Assembly (NCBI RefSeq): GCF_008704715.1
Contig: NZ_CP023689.1
Coordinates: 7,998,001-8,062,000, forward strand
DNA length: 64,000 nt
Source of the DNA: Streptomyces chartreusis
GTDB taxonomy: Bacteria > Actinomycetota > Actinomycetes > Streptomycetales > Streptomycetaceae
Direction: 5' to 3'
Position 1 is the stretch's first letter; every line of letters starts with the position of its first letter. Positions 1 to 7,770 of the stretch are shown here, one piece after another. Below the pieces are notes generated by a model that had not been told where the DNA came from, did not search any database, and saw only the letters and a program-made list of their open reading frames with translations. A program made the translations under genes and the position numbers.

Positions 1-488
1 CCCGCCCCGCCCGGCTGGATCTTGTCCGTGCCGATCATGGCGAAGGGCACCACCGGCGCGCCGGTCATCAGCGTCAGCCGGGCGATGCCGGTACGGCCCC
101 GGTAGAGCCGCCCGTCGGGTGAGCGCGTGCCCTCGGGGTAGATGCCGAAGACCTTGCCCTCCTCCAGGATCCGGCGCCCCGTCATCAGCGCCGCCACACC
201 GCCCCGGCCGCCGTCCCGGTCCACCGGGATCATGCCGACGCCGGTGAAGAACCAGGCCATCAGGCGGCCTTTGAAGCCCTTGCCGGTGACGTACTCGTCC
301 TTGCCGATGAACAGCACCTGACGGTCGCAGACCAGCGGAAGGATCATCGAGTCGATGAAGGTGAGGTGGTTTCCGGCCAGGATGACCGGGCCGTCGCCCG
401 GAATGTGCTCGGCGCCCTCCACCTGCGGGCGGAACATCAGGCGCATGATCGGTCCGAGCACTGCCTTGATGAGCGCGAAGCGGGACAA
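1..488 (-). CDS. 1-acyl-glycerol-3-phosphate acyltransferase family protein (PlsC-like), C-terminus cut by window edge
   Basis: Acyltransferase of the PlsC/LPLAT family, expected at the inner face of the membrane, moving an acyl chain from acyl-CoA or acyl-ACP to a lysophospholipid. The visible N-terminal 162 residues contain the HX4D catalytic motif (NHLTFID, H41 and D46) and the glycerol-phosphate binding motif YPEGTRSPDG, followed by APVVPFAMIGTD. The TTG start at 488 is chosen because GGAGG lies 5 bases upstream; another in-frame TTG further upstream has no such site. The gene is divergent from glpQ and runs out of the window at base 1. The exact lipid substrate cannot be told from sequence. 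Confidence 0.85.
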   Translation of the reverse strand, partial: MSRFALIKAVLGPIMRLMFRPQVEGAEHIPGDGPVILAGNHLTFIDSMILPLVCDRQVLFIGKDEYVTGKGFKGRLMAWFFTGVGMIPVDRDGGRGGVAALMTGRRILEEGKVFGIYPEGTRSPDGRLYRGRTGIARLTLMTGAPVVPFAMIGTDKIQPGGA

Positions 489-853
489 CGGGCCCTCCGG
501 TGTCAAGGGATTCGTATATGTCTGTGCAGGTGAGGACGATACTCGCGGTCCAGGGGGTACCGCACATCGGGTGGGCCGACTTCACCGAGGTCTTACTCGC
601 CGTTGACGCACTTTTACCTGCGGTGACGCGACGCCGACCCTCCGTAACACGGGCGCAACGTGTGACGGACATCGCTCACGGGCACCCTGTGCGGGTGCCC
701 CGCGGGCCCGCGTCGAATCCGACGCGTCGTCACCTCGCCTTTCTCATGCGACATCCGGAGTCCCCCGCGAGTTACGCCCCAGGTCTCCCCCCTGTCATGG
801 ACGCGCACCTACGATCGGCCCGCATCGACGAGGAGAAGGCAGGAAGGGCGCTC
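489..853. other. Divergent intergenic region between plsC-like gene and glpQ
   Basis: 365 bases without a credible gene. The only notable content is a series of four 7-base direct-repeat-like units at 580-618 that resemble a Streptomyces PHO box (listed separately) and the glpQ ribosome binding site AGGAAGGG at 841-848. An open frame upstream of the glpQ ATG exists but shows no ribosome binding site. Confidence 0.5.
580..618 (+). promoter_or_regulatory. Candidate PHO box upstream of glpQ
   Basis: Units CTTCACC (580), CTTACTC (592), GTTGACG (602) and TTTTACC (612) recur every 10-12 bases. The Streptomyces PhoP site is built of 11-base direct-repeat units with GTTCACC-like heads. A glpQ gene of S. 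coelicolor is known to be under PhoR-PhoP control, so a PHO box here would fit. The match is imperfect, hence low confidence. Confidence 0.35.
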
Positions 854-2023
854 ATGGGAACCCAGGAGAACGAGCAGACGGCGGTAACCGGACGGCGGAT
901 GCTTCTCGGCGCGGCCGTGCTCGGCGCGGGCAGCGCGGTCCTCGGGCTGTCCGGTACGGCGAAGGCCGCGGAGGCCCGGCACGGAGGCGGTGGCGGTGGA
1001 GTGAAGAGCCTGCCGAAGCCGACGATCATCGGCCACCGGGGCGCCAGCGGCTACCGGCCCGAGCACACCCTCGGCTCCTACCAGCTGGCCCTCGACATGG
1101 GCGCGGACATCGTCGAGGCGGGCGACCTGGTGCCCACCAAGGACGGCCATCTGGTCTGCCGGCACGAGCCGGAGATCGGCGGCACGACCGACGTCGCGGA
1201 CCACCCCGAGTTCGCCGACCGCAGGAAGACGAAGTCCCTCGACGGCGTCGCCACGACCGGCTGGTTCACCGAGGACTTCACGCTCGCCGAGCTGAAGACC
1301 CTGCGCGCGACCGAGCGCATCCCGGCCAACCGCCCGCACAACACCCTCTACAACGGCCGCTGGGGGATCCCCACCTTCGAGGAGGTCCTGCGCTGGCAGG
1401 ACGAGCAGACCCGCAAGCGCGGCAAGCAGGTCTGGATCTACCCCGAGCTCAAGCACCCCACCTACTTCCGCAAGCAGGGCCTCGCCCTGGAGGAGCGGGT
1501 CGCCAAGGTGCTGCACAAGTACGGCCGCGACAGGCGGAACTCGCCGGTCATCCTCCAGTCCTTCGAGCCGACCAGCATCCAGCGTCTGAACAAGCTGGTC
1601 GACAACCCGCTGGTGGTCCTGCTCTCCGGCGCGGCCTCCCGCCCCTGGGACTTCGTCGAGACGGGCGACCCGCGCACCGTCGCCGACCTGGTCAAGCCGG
1701 CCGGCCTCAGGGAGATCGCCTCCTACGCCCAGGGCATCGGCCCCACCCTGGACCTGGTCATCCCGAAGGACGCGGCCGGCAACCTCACCACGCCGACCAC
1801 GCTGGTGGCGGACGCGCACAAGGTCGGGCTGATCCTGCACCCGTACACGATGCGCAACGAGAACCCCTTCCTGCCCGCGAACTTCCGCAAGGGCACCGAC
1901 GCGGACGCCTACGGCGACGTCTTCGGCGCCTACCGGACGTACTTCGCGACCGGCATCGACGGTGTCTTCACCGACAACCCCGACACCGGAGTGCTGGCCC
2001 GCGAGGACTTCGTCAACGGCTGA
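854..2023 (+). CDS. glpQ: Glycerophosphodiester phosphodiesterase, exported
   Basis: Hydrolyses glycerophosphodiesters (deacylated phospholipids, teichoic acid fragments) to glycerol-3-phosphate and an alcohol outside the cell, feeding phosphate or carbon scavenging. 389 residues. The N-terminus has a Tat-like signal (TGRRMLLGA, then a hydrophobic stretch ending near AKA, residue 38). The GDPD motif is visible as GHRGASG (H61, R62), E88, D91 and H104; the usual E-x-D metal pair is spaced E-x-x-D here. The ATG at 854 has AGGAAGGG 6 bases before it and puts the Tat motif at the N-terminus, so the longer upstream frame is rejected. A strong hairpin at 2051-2083 follows the stop codon. Confidence 0.93.
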   Translation: MGTQENEQTAVTGRRMLLGAAVLGAGSAVLGLSGTAKAAEARHGGGGGGVKSLPKPTIIGHRGASGYRPEHTLGSYQLALDMGADIVEAGDLVPTKDGHLVCRHEPEIGGTTDVADHPEFADRRKTKSLDGVATTGWFTEDFTLAELKTLRATERIPANRPHNTLYNGRWGIPTFEEVLRWQDEQTRKRGKQVWIYPELKHPTYFRKQGLALEERVAKVLHKYGRDRRNSPVILQSFEPTSIQRLNKLVDNPLVVLLSGAASRPWDFVETGDPRTVADLVKPAGLREIASYAQGIGPTLDLVIPKDAAGNLTTPTTLVADAHKVGLILHPYTMRNENPFLPANFRKGTDADAYGDVFGAYRTYFATGIDGVFTDNPDTGVLAREDFVNG

Positions 2024-2050
2024 GCCTTTCGCCCCGATTGGGGTGACCGC

Positions 2051-2083
2051 CGGCCGCCCGGGCAACCTCCGCCCGGGCGGCCG
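2051..2083 (+). terminator. Perfect 13-bp hairpin between glpQ and the sigma-like gene
   Basis: Arms 2051-2063 and 2071-2083 pair perfectly around a 7-base loop. It lies 27 bases after the glpQ stop and ends 4 bases before the GTG start of the next gene. It probably terminates glpQ; it also sits exactly where the next gene's ribosome binding site should be. Confidence 0.6.
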
Positions 2084-2087
2084 CGTC

Positions 2088-2606
2088 GTGCCGGATATGA
2101 GGGACGACCTGGTTTCCGCCCTGCGCCCGCTGCTCGTCGCGGAGGCCCGTGCCGAGGCACCCGCCTCCGGAGCGGAGCCGGGCGACCTGGAACAGGCGGT
2201 CTGGCTCCGCCTCCTGGAACGCCTCGACTCCGACGGCCCGCCCGCCGATCCGCACCGCTGGCTGCGCAGCGCCGTCCGCTTCGAGGCCCGCCGCAGCCGC
2301 CGTACGACGAGGCGCGAGCGGCCGTACGAGAACGAGCCCGCCGCCGACACCGATCGCCACGACCCCGAGCACCTCGCCCTGGCCGCCGCCCGGCACCGGG
2401 CGCTGCGCGACGCGGTCCGCCGGCTGCCCGGCCGTTGCCCCCGTCTCATGGAGGCGCTGCTCTCGCCGAACGACCTGACATACCGGGAAATCGCGGGGGA
2501 GTTGGGTATCTCACAGGGCAGTCTCGGCCCGGAACGTTCCAGATGCCTGGGATGTCTGCGCCGATTGCTCACGCCGGAGGTTGCGGCCCGCAGTGCGCGG
2601 GGATAG
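2088..2606 (+). CDS. Small sigma-70-like RNA polymerase sigma factor protein
   Basis: A 172-residue protein resembling a minimal ECF-type sigma factor. The C-terminal third has a region-4-like helix-turn-helix (LTYREIAGELGISQGSLG, then RSRCLGCLRRLL), which normally contacts the -35 element. The N-terminal part, with LEQAVWLRLLERL and RWLRSAVRFEARR, could correspond to region 2, though the -10 recognition motif is weak. The start may be GTG 2088 or ATG 2097; neither has a ribosome binding site because a 13-bp hairpin occupies the space just upstream. No anti-sigma gene is adjacent. It could also be a sigma-like transcription accessory protein. Confidence 0.75.
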   Translation: MPDMRDDLVSALRPLLVAEARAEAPASGAEPGDLEQAVWLRLLERLDSDGPPADPHRWLRSAVRFEARRSRRTTRRERPYENEPAADTDRHDPEHLALAAARHRALRDAVRRLPGRCPRLMEALLSPNDLTYREIAGELGISQGSLGPERSRCLGCLRRLLTPEVAARSARG

Positions 2607-2651
2607 GAGTGGGGGACAACAGGCGATCAGGTGAGCGGGAGGCGTGCGCAC

Positions 2652-3149
2652 ATGGGCATGAGCGTGACCATCTCTGCGGCGACCGAGCAGGACGCGGAGC
2701 AGATCTTCAGGTTGCAGTACCTGTGCTTCCAGAGCGAAGCGGCGCTGTATGGCAACTACCGCATCGACCCGCTCGTCCAAACCCTGGACTCGGTCCGGGC
2801 CGAGGTGACCGGGGACTGCGTCTTCGTGGCACGGCTCGGTGAAGAGGTGGTCGGCTCGGTGCGCGGCAGTGTCACCGCGGACGGCGCCGCCGCCATCGGC
2901 AAGCTCTGCGTCCACCCCCGCCTCCAGGGCCACGGCATCGGCGCGAGGCTGCTGCGCGCGGCGGAGGCGGCCCTGACCGAGCAGCGCGGCGCCAAGAGGT
3001 TCCGCCTCGAGGCCGGCCACCGCAGCGAGGGCAACCTCCGCCTGTACCGCAAGGTCGGCTACGAGGCGGTGGGCACGTCCAAGGGCGCCGACGGGGTCCC
3101 GATGGTCGTCCTGGAGAAGCCGGCCGGCGCCTTCGTCGCTACGGCTTAG
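2652..3149 (+). CDS. GNAT family N-acetyltransferase
   Basis: 165-residue single-domain acetyltransferase of the GNAT fold. The acetyl-CoA binding motif A is seen in VHPRLQGHGIGARLLRAAE, with a C-terminal LYRKVGYEAVGT segment typical of the family. Substrate unknown. The ATG at 2652 is preferred because GGGAGG lies 9 bases upstream; an upstream in-frame GTG at 2631 has no site. The 3' end overlaps the convergent membrane-protein gene by 11 bases. Confidence 0.88.
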   Translation: MGMSVTISAATEQDAEQIFRLQYLCFQSEAALYGNYRIDPLVQTLDSVRAEVTGDCVFVARLGEEVVGSVRGSVTADGAAAIGKLCVHPRLQGHGIGARLLRAAEAALTEQRGAKRFRLEAGHRSEGNLRLYRKVGYEAVGTSKGADGVPMVVLEKPAGAFVATA

Positions 3150-3555
3150 GGGTTCGCGCCCTGCGCAGCCAGTAGATGGCCGACAGCGGCAGCAGCACGG
3201 GGATGAACAGGTACCCCATGCCGTAGTCGGACCACACCGTCGCGTCGGGGAACGCCGAGGGCTCCACCAGGGTCCAGGTACCGACGATCAGCACGCCCGC
3301 GAGCTCGGCGGCGCAGCACACCAGCGCCGCCCTGCGGGCCTTTTCGCCACCCCTGACGAGCGTGTACGTGATGAACCCGTACACGATGCCCGCCAGCGCG
3401 GAGAGCGAGTAGGCGAGCGGCGCCCGGTCGAATTCCGTCGCGATCTGGTACGCCGACCGCGACACGGCCCCGACGACCATCACGCCGTACAGCCAGACCA
3501 GCAGCACCCCGGGCCCGCTGATCAGCCGCGTCGGCTTCTCCTCGGTCACGGCCAC
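3139..3555 (-). CDS. Small integral membrane protein
   Basis: 138-residue protein with about four predicted membrane segments (VLLVWLYGVMVVGAVS, YSLSALAGIVYGFITYTLV, ALVCCAAELAGVLIVGTWTLV, GMGYLFIPVLLPLSAIYWL). No recognised catalytic motif. The GTG start at 3555 has GGGGAGG 5 bases upstream and begins 1 base after the stop of the preceding membrane-protein gene, so the two are probably translationally coupled. Function unknown; the pair may form one membrane complex. Confidence 0.75.
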   Translation of the reverse strand: MAVTEEKPTRLISGPGVLLVWLYGVMVVGAVSRSAYQIATEFDRAPLAYSLSALAGIVYGFITYTLVRGGEKARRAALVCCAAELAGVLIVGTWTLVEPSAFPDATVWSDYGMGYLFIPVLLPLSAIYWLRRARTPKP

Positions 3556-3556
3556 C

Positions 3557-3916
3557 TCAGCCTCCCCAGATGTCAAAGAGCCGTACTTCCAGCACGGCCA
3601 GCACCACACCGCCGGCGGCCACCGTCACCGAACCCCACTTGGACCGCTCGGCCAGCGACATGAAGCCGGCGGCCGGCACGCACGCGAACGACCCCAGCAG
3701 ATACGCCACGAAGATCGTCGTGCCCTGCTCCGGCTTCTCGCCCCGCGCCAGCTGCACGATCCCGACCACCAGCTGCACCAGGGCCAGCAGCGTCACCACG
3801 GCCATCCCGATGAAGTGCCAGTCCTTGGTGGGCTGGTCACGGTAGGCCGCCCAGCCGCACCAGGCGGCGAGCAACAGCGCGGCGACCCCGGTCACCAGCG
3901 TCAGGGCATCAAACAT
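3557..3916 (-). CDS. Small integral membrane protein
   Basis: 119-residue protein, nearly all hydrophobic with three to four membrane segments (LTLVTGVAALLLAAWCGWAA, IGMAVVTLLALVQLVVGIVQL, IFVAYLLGSFACVPAAGFM, VTVAAGGVVLAVLEVRLF). First gene of a two-gene unit with the membrane protein at 3139-3555; its stop codon almost touches the next start. Divergent from the HAD phosphatase gene, sharing a 69-base intergenic region. No function assigned. Confidence 0.78.
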   Translation of the reverse strand: MFDALTLVTGVAALLLAAWCGWAAYRDQPTKDWHFIGMAVVTLLALVQLVVGIVQLARGEKPEQGTTIFVAYLLGSFACVPAAGFMSLAERSKWGSVTVAAGGVVLAVLEVRLFDIWGG

Positions 3917-3985
3917 GCGGCGAGCCTATTACGGCCCAAAAGACCTGATGCGGCCGCCCCCGGACGGCACCGTAGGGTCGGGGGC

Positions 3986-4633
3986 ATGAAGATCCGTGCA
4001 CATGCCCTCCTTTTCGACAACGACGGCACTCTCGTCTCCTCCCTCGCCTCCGTGGACCGCTGCTGGGCGCGGTGGGCCGAGGAGTACGGGATCACGGAGG
4101 AGTTCGGCAGGGTCGAGCTGCACGGACGTCCGGCCGTCGAGATAGTCGCCGAACTGCTGCCCGCCGACGTCGTACCGGAGGCTCTCGCACGCATCGAGGC
4201 GATGGAGGTCGAGGACGTGCCGAACGACGGGGTGCAACTGCTGCCCGGGACCAAGGCGTTCCTCGACTCGCTGCCCGCCGACCGCTGGGCCGTCGTCACC
4301 TCCGCCACCCGCCGCCTCGCCGAGGCCCGGCTCGACGCCGTCGGCATCCTCCCCAAGACGATGATCACCGCCGACGACATCACCCGCGGCAAGCCCGACC
4401 CCGAGCCCTACCTCCTCGCCGCCCGTGAACTGGGCGTCGATCCGGCCGACTGCGTCGTGTTCGAGGACGCCCCCGCCGGTCTCGCGGCCGGTCGCGCCGC
4501 CGGCATGACCACCGTGGCGTTGACCACAACCCACCAGGCCCACGAGGTCGACGCCGACCTCGTCGTGAAGGACCTGTCGGCCCTGTCCGCGCTGGTCAGC
4601 GACGGGCGAGTGGAGATCTCCGTCCGCGACTGA
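3986..4633 (+). CDS. HAD-superfamily hydrolase (phosphoglycolate/sugar-phosphatase type)
   Basis: 215-residue cytoplasmic phosphatase of the haloacid dehalogenase superfamily. Motif I is FDNDGTLV, with the nucleophile Asp at residue 10 and the general acid Asp at 12. Motif II is VVTSAT, motif III the Lys of GKPDPEPY and motif IV FEDAPAG. The alpha-helical cap inserted after motif I is the subfamily-I type seen in 2-deoxyglucose-6-phosphatase, beta-phosphoglucomutase and phosphoglycolate phosphatase. Substrate not deducible. A TAGGGT -10 box at 3973-3978 ends 7 bases before the ATG and there is no clear ribosome binding site, suggesting a leaderless mRNA. Confidence 0.88.
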   Translation: MKIRAHALLFDNDGTLVSSLASVDRCWARWAEEYGITEEFGRVELHGRPAVEIVAELLPADVVPEALARIEAMEVEDVPNDGVQLLPGTKAFLDSLPADRWAVVTSATRRLAEARLDAVGILPKTMITADDITRGKPDPEPYLLAARELGVDPADCVVFEDAPAGLAAGRAAGMTTVALTTTHQAHEVDADLVVKDLSALSALVSDGRVEISVRD

Positions 4634-4643
4634 GGACTGTCCA

Positions 4644-4668
4644 CCGCTGTCCGCAATGCGGACAGCGG
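4644..4668 (+). terminator. Intrinsic terminator after the HAD phosphatase
   Basis: An 11-bp perfect stem (4644-4654 with 4658-4668) around a 3-base loop, followed by TTCTT. It separates the phosphatase from the metN leader. Confidence 0.75.
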
Positions 4669-4671
4669 TTC

Positions 4672-4699
4672 TTGGTCAACGCAATACGTCTGATTTACT
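4672..4699 (+). promoter_or_regulatory. Probable promoter of the metNIQ leader transcript
   Basis: TTGGTC (4672-4677) and TTTACT (4694-4699) are separated by 16 bases. The expected transcription start falls at about 4706, which is the A of the leader-peptide ATG, so the mRNA would be leaderless. Confidence 0.5.
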
Positions 4700-4705
4700 G
4701 ATCGC

Positions 4706-4792
4706 ATGACCACGACGAGCTGCCGCACCACTGCGACCGAGGCGACCATGACGCCCGGTGCTCGTTGTATGTGTCGAATGCGCGCCTTCTAG
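4706..4792 (+). CDS. Short leader peptide with a Cys-Met-Cys-Arg-Met run upstream of metNIQ
   Basis: A 28-residue frame from ATG 4706 to TAG 4792 (an internal ATG at 4748 gives 14 residues ending GARCMCRMRAF). It has no known protein family. The C-terminal half holds two Cys codons (both TGT, rare in this GC-rich genome), a CGA Arg codon and two Met codons within five positions. It sits directly upstream of a methionine importer and starts about where transcription should begin. Leaderless Cys-rich short frames acting as cysteine-responsive attenuators are established in mycobacteria. Here the same role, ribosome stalling when sulfur amino acids are scarce, is an inference. A short hairpin (arms 4817-4821 and 4830-4834) follows. 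Confidence 0.6.
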   Translation: MTTTSCRTTATEATMTPGARCMCRMRAF

Positions 4793-4887
4793 AGGGCCCC
4801 CGCACCACTCCTGAGCCTCGCGCCCCGAAGCGAGCCGCCGTGGCACGTCCGTACGCCTGACGCCGTACGAGACCGAGTTGCCCGCGC

Positions 4888-5988
4888 ATGACTTCCCTCC
4901 CGTACCAGGGCACACCCACGCCCGCGTACTCGACAGTGACGGAACCCCCTGTGATCACGACATCAGGCCTGACCAAGGTCTATCGCTCACGCGGCCGCGA
5001 GGTCACCGCCCTCGACGGCGTCGATCTGCACGTCCGCGAAGGCGAGGTGTACGGCGTCATCGGCCAGTCCGGCGCCGGCAAGTCCTCGCTCATCCGCTGC
5101 GTCAACCTGCTGGAGCGCCCCACCTCCGGCACGGTGACCGTCGCCGGACAGGACCTCACCGCCCTCGCCGGACGCGGCCCCCGGGCCGGCAAGGAGCTGC
5201 GGCAGGCGCGCAGCCGTATCGGCATGGTCTTCCAGCACTTCAACCTGCTGTCCTCGCGGACGGTCCAGGACAACGTCGAGCTGCCGCTCGAGATCCTCGG
5301 CAAGTCGGGCAAGGAGCGCTCCCGCAAGGCGCTCGAACTCCTCGACCTCGTGGGCCTCGCGGACAAGGCCGGGGCCTACCCCGCCCAGCTCTCCGGCGGT
5401 CAGAAGCAGCGCGTCGGCATCGCCCGCGCCCTCGCCGGCGATCCCAAGGTGCTGCTCTCCGACGAGGCCACCAGCGCCCTCGACCCGGAGACCACCCGCT
5501 CCATCCTCCAGCTGCTGCGCGACCTGAACCGGCAGCTGGGCCTGACCGTCCTGCTCATCACCCACGAGATGGACGTCGTGAAGTCGATCTGCGACTCGGC
5601 CGCGCTGATGGAGAACGGCCGCGTCCTCGAGTCCGGCACCGTCAGCGAGCTGCTCGCGACGCCCGGCTCCGAACTGGCCTCGGCGCTCTTCCCGGTCGCC
5701 GGCGAGGCCTCCGCGGACGACCGCACCGTCGTCGACGTCACCTTCCACGGCGAGGCCGCCACCCAGCCGGTCATCTCCCAGCTCGCGCGGACCTACAACA
5801 TCGACATCTCCATCCTCGGCGCCGCCATCGACACCGTCGGCGGCCTCCAGGTCGGCCGGATGCGCATCGAACTGCCCGGCCGCTACGAGGACAACGTCGT
5901 GCCGATCGGCTTCCTGCGCGAACAGGGCCTCCAGATCGACGTACTGGGCCAGGAGCCCGTTCTGCTCAAGGAAGGTGCCCAGCTGTGA
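4888..5988 (+). CDS. metN: Methionine ABC transporter ATP-binding protein
   Basis: ATPase of the D/L-methionine importer MetNIQ, working as a dimer on the cytoplasmic face with MetI. 366 residues: ABC domain about 23-265 with Walker A GQSGAGKS (59-66), signature LSGGQKQR (168-175) and Walker B VLLSDE (188-193); a C-terminal NIL/ACT-like domain (about 285-355), the regulatory domain where methionine binds to inhibit transport. The ATG at 4888 has no good ribosome binding site, and GTG codons at 4936 and 4951 are alternatives that would trim up to 21 residues. It overlaps metI by 4 bases. The Cys/Met leader frame upstream suggests sulfur-responsive control. Confidence 0.95.
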   Translation: MTSLPYQGTPTPAYSTVTEPPVITTSGLTKVYRSRGREVTALDGVDLHVREGEVYGVIGQSGAGKSSLIRCVNLLERPTSGTVTVAGQDLTALAGRGPRAGKELRQARSRIGMVFQHFNLLSSRTVQDNVELPLEILGKSGKERSRKALELLDLVGLADKAGAYPAQLSGGQKQRVGIARALAGDPKVLLSDEATSALDPETTRSILQLLRDLNRQLGLTVLLITHEMDVVKSICDSAALMENGRVLESGTVSELLATPGSELASALFPVAGEASADDRTVVDVTFHGEAATQPVISQLARTYNIDISILGAAIDTVGGLQVGRMRIELPGRYEDNVVPIGFLREQGLQIDVLGQEPVLLKEGAQL

Positions 5989-6710
5989 CCTGGTCCGAAA
6001 TGCAGCCCCTGCTGGAGCAGGCGTGTTGGGACACCCTCTACATGGTCGGCTGGTCCACCCTCATCGCCGTCGTCGGCGGCCTGCCGCTCGGCATCCTGCT
6101 GGTCCTCACCGACCGGGGCGGTCTGCTTCAGAACGTCCTCGCCAACAAGGTCATCGGGCAGATCGTGAACGTCGCCCGGTCGATGCCGTTCATCATCCTG
6201 ATGGTCGCGCTGATGAGCTTCACGCGCTGGGTCACCGGGACGACCATCGGCCGTGAGGCCGCCATCGTGCCGCTCGCCATCGGCGCCATCCCGTTCTTCG
6301 CGCGCCTGGTCGAGACGGCCGTCCGCGAGGTGGACGGCGGGCTCGTCGAGGCCGTGCAGTCGATGGGCGGCAACACCTGGACCGTGGTGCGCAAGGTCCT
6401 CGTGCCCGAGTCACTGCCGTCCGTCATCGCCAGCACCACGACCACGATCGTCGCCCTCATCGGCTACTCCGCCATGGCGGGCACGGTCGGCGCGGGCGGC
6501 CTCGGCGACATCGCCATCCGCTACGGCTTCCAGCGCTTCGAGACCGAGCTGATGTGGATCACCGTCGCGATCCTCGCCGTCGTCATCTCCCTCATCCAGT
6601 CCGCCGGCGACTACGCGGCCCGCTCCCTGCACCGCCGCGGCGGCCAGTCGGGCCCGGCGCCGAAGCTGCGGCTGCTGAAGGCCTCCACGGCCACCAGCAA
6701 GACCGTCTGA
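5985..6710 (+). CDS. metI: Methionine ABC transporter permease
   Basis: Membrane subunit of MetNIQ, 241 residues with five to six membrane segments. The cytoplasmic coupling loop that touches MetN is visible as VEAVQSMGGNTWTVVRKVLVPE. The GTG start overlaps the metN stop as GTGA, with GAAGGTG upstream, so the two are translationally coupled. The C-terminal tail (about 30 residues, basic) is a little longer than in E. coli MetI. Confidence 0.95.
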   Translation: MTWSEMQPLLEQACWDTLYMVGWSTLIAVVGGLPLGILLVLTDRGGLLQNVLANKVIGQIVNVARSMPFIILMVALMSFTRWVTGTTIGREAAIVPLAIGAIPFFARLVETAVREVDGGLVEAVQSMGGNTWTVVRKVLVPESLPSVIASTTTTIVALIGYSAMAGTVGAGGLGDIAIRYGFQRFETELMWITVAILAVVISLIQSAGDYAARSLHRRGGQSGPAPKLRLLKASTATSKTV

Positions 6711-6775
6711 ACGCCCCCAGATCTCCCCGTACCACCACCACGGGGTCGCACCACCCATAAGGAAAGGCACTTTTC

Positions 6776-7609
6776 GTGCGTAACACCGCCAAGATCACCA
6801 CTGCCGTCCTCGCCGCCGGAGCCCTCACCCTCGGGCTCAGCGCCTGCGGCTCGGACAAGGACTCCGGCTCCGACGCGAGCGCCCCGCTGAAGGTCGCCGC
6901 CACGCCCACCCCGCAGGGCGAGATCCTCACCTACATCAAGGACAACCTCGCGAAGAAGGCCGGCCTCGAACTCGAGGTCAAGGAGTTCACCGACTACGTG
7001 ACGCCGAACACGGCCGTCCAGCAGGGTGAGGTCGACGCCAACTACTTCCAGCACCAGCCGTACCTGGACGACTTCAACAAGAAGAACGGCACCGACATCG
7101 TCGCCGTGCCGAACGCCACGGTGCACCTGGAGCCGCTCGGCGTGTACTCCCAGGGCGTCAAGAAGCTGACGGACCTGAAGAAGGGCGCCACCGTCGCCCT
7201 GCCGAACGACACCACCAACGAGGCCCGCGCGCTGAAGCTGCTCGAGGCCAACGGCCTGATCGAGCTCAAGGCCGGCGTCGGCTACGAGGCGACCCCGAAG
7301 GACATCGCCTCCAACCCGAAGAACCTTCAGTTCAAGGAACTGGAGGCGGCCCAGCTGCCGCGCTCCCTGAGCGACGTCGACGCCGCCGTCATCAACGGCA
7401 ACTACGCGCTGGAGGCCGACCTCAGCCCGGCCGAGAACGCCCTCGTCGCCGAGTCGCCCAAGGACAACCCGTACGGCAACTTCCTCGCCGTGAAGAAGGG
7501 CAACGAGGACGACCCGCGCGTCGAGAAGCTCGCCAAGCTGCTGACCTCGCCCGAGGTGAAGAAGTTCATCGAGGACAAGTACGACGGTGCGGTCGTCGCG
7601 GCGTTCTAA
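6776..7609 (+). CDS. metQ: Methionine-binding lipoprotein of the MetNIQ importer
   Basis: Extracytoplasmic substrate-binding lipoprotein of the NlpA/MetQ family that hands methionine to MetI. 277 residues with a lipoprotein signal ending LGLSAC, acylated Cys at residue 24. The NlpA-type body shows VKEFTDYVTPNTAVQQGEVDANYFQH and INGNYALEAD. GTG start preceded by AAGGAAAGG. It follows metI by 65 bases and is closed by a terminator at 7656-7690. Confidence 0.95.
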   Translation: MRNTAKITTAVLAAGALTLGLSACGSDKDSGSDASAPLKVAATPTPQGEILTYIKDNLAKKAGLELEVKEFTDYVTPNTAVQQGEVDANYFQHQPYLDDFNKKNGTDIVAVPNATVHLEPLGVYSQGVKKLTDLKKGATVALPNDTTNEARALKLLEANGLIELKAGVGYEATPKDIASNPKNLQFKELEAAQLPRSLSDVDAAVINGNYALEADLSPAENALVAESPKDNPYGNFLAVKKGNEDDPRVEKLAKLLTSPEVKKFIEDKYDGAVVAAF

Positions 7610-7655
7610 GAGGTCAAGCGTTATCTGGCGGTGCGTTTACCGCGTATCGCCACGC

Positions 7656-7690
7656 ACGGGGTCCACTCCTTCACTTGGTGTGGACCCCGT
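7656..7690 (+). terminator. Terminator of metNIQ
   Basis: Perfect 11-bp stem, 7656-7666 with 7680-7690, loop of 13 bases, 46 bases after the metQ stop. Confidence 0.75.
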
Positions 7691-7770
7691 GGTGCAGTTC
7701 AGTGCTTTCATGCTGCATGCTGGGCAGTTCAGCAGGCCTTGAACGTTCGTCGAAGGTTACGGAGCGTCGC

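Noticed and set aside
500-853. Longer N-terminus for GlpQ starting at GTG 500
   Set aside because: It would bury the Tat signal 118 residues inside the protein and has no ribosome binding site, unlike ATG 854.
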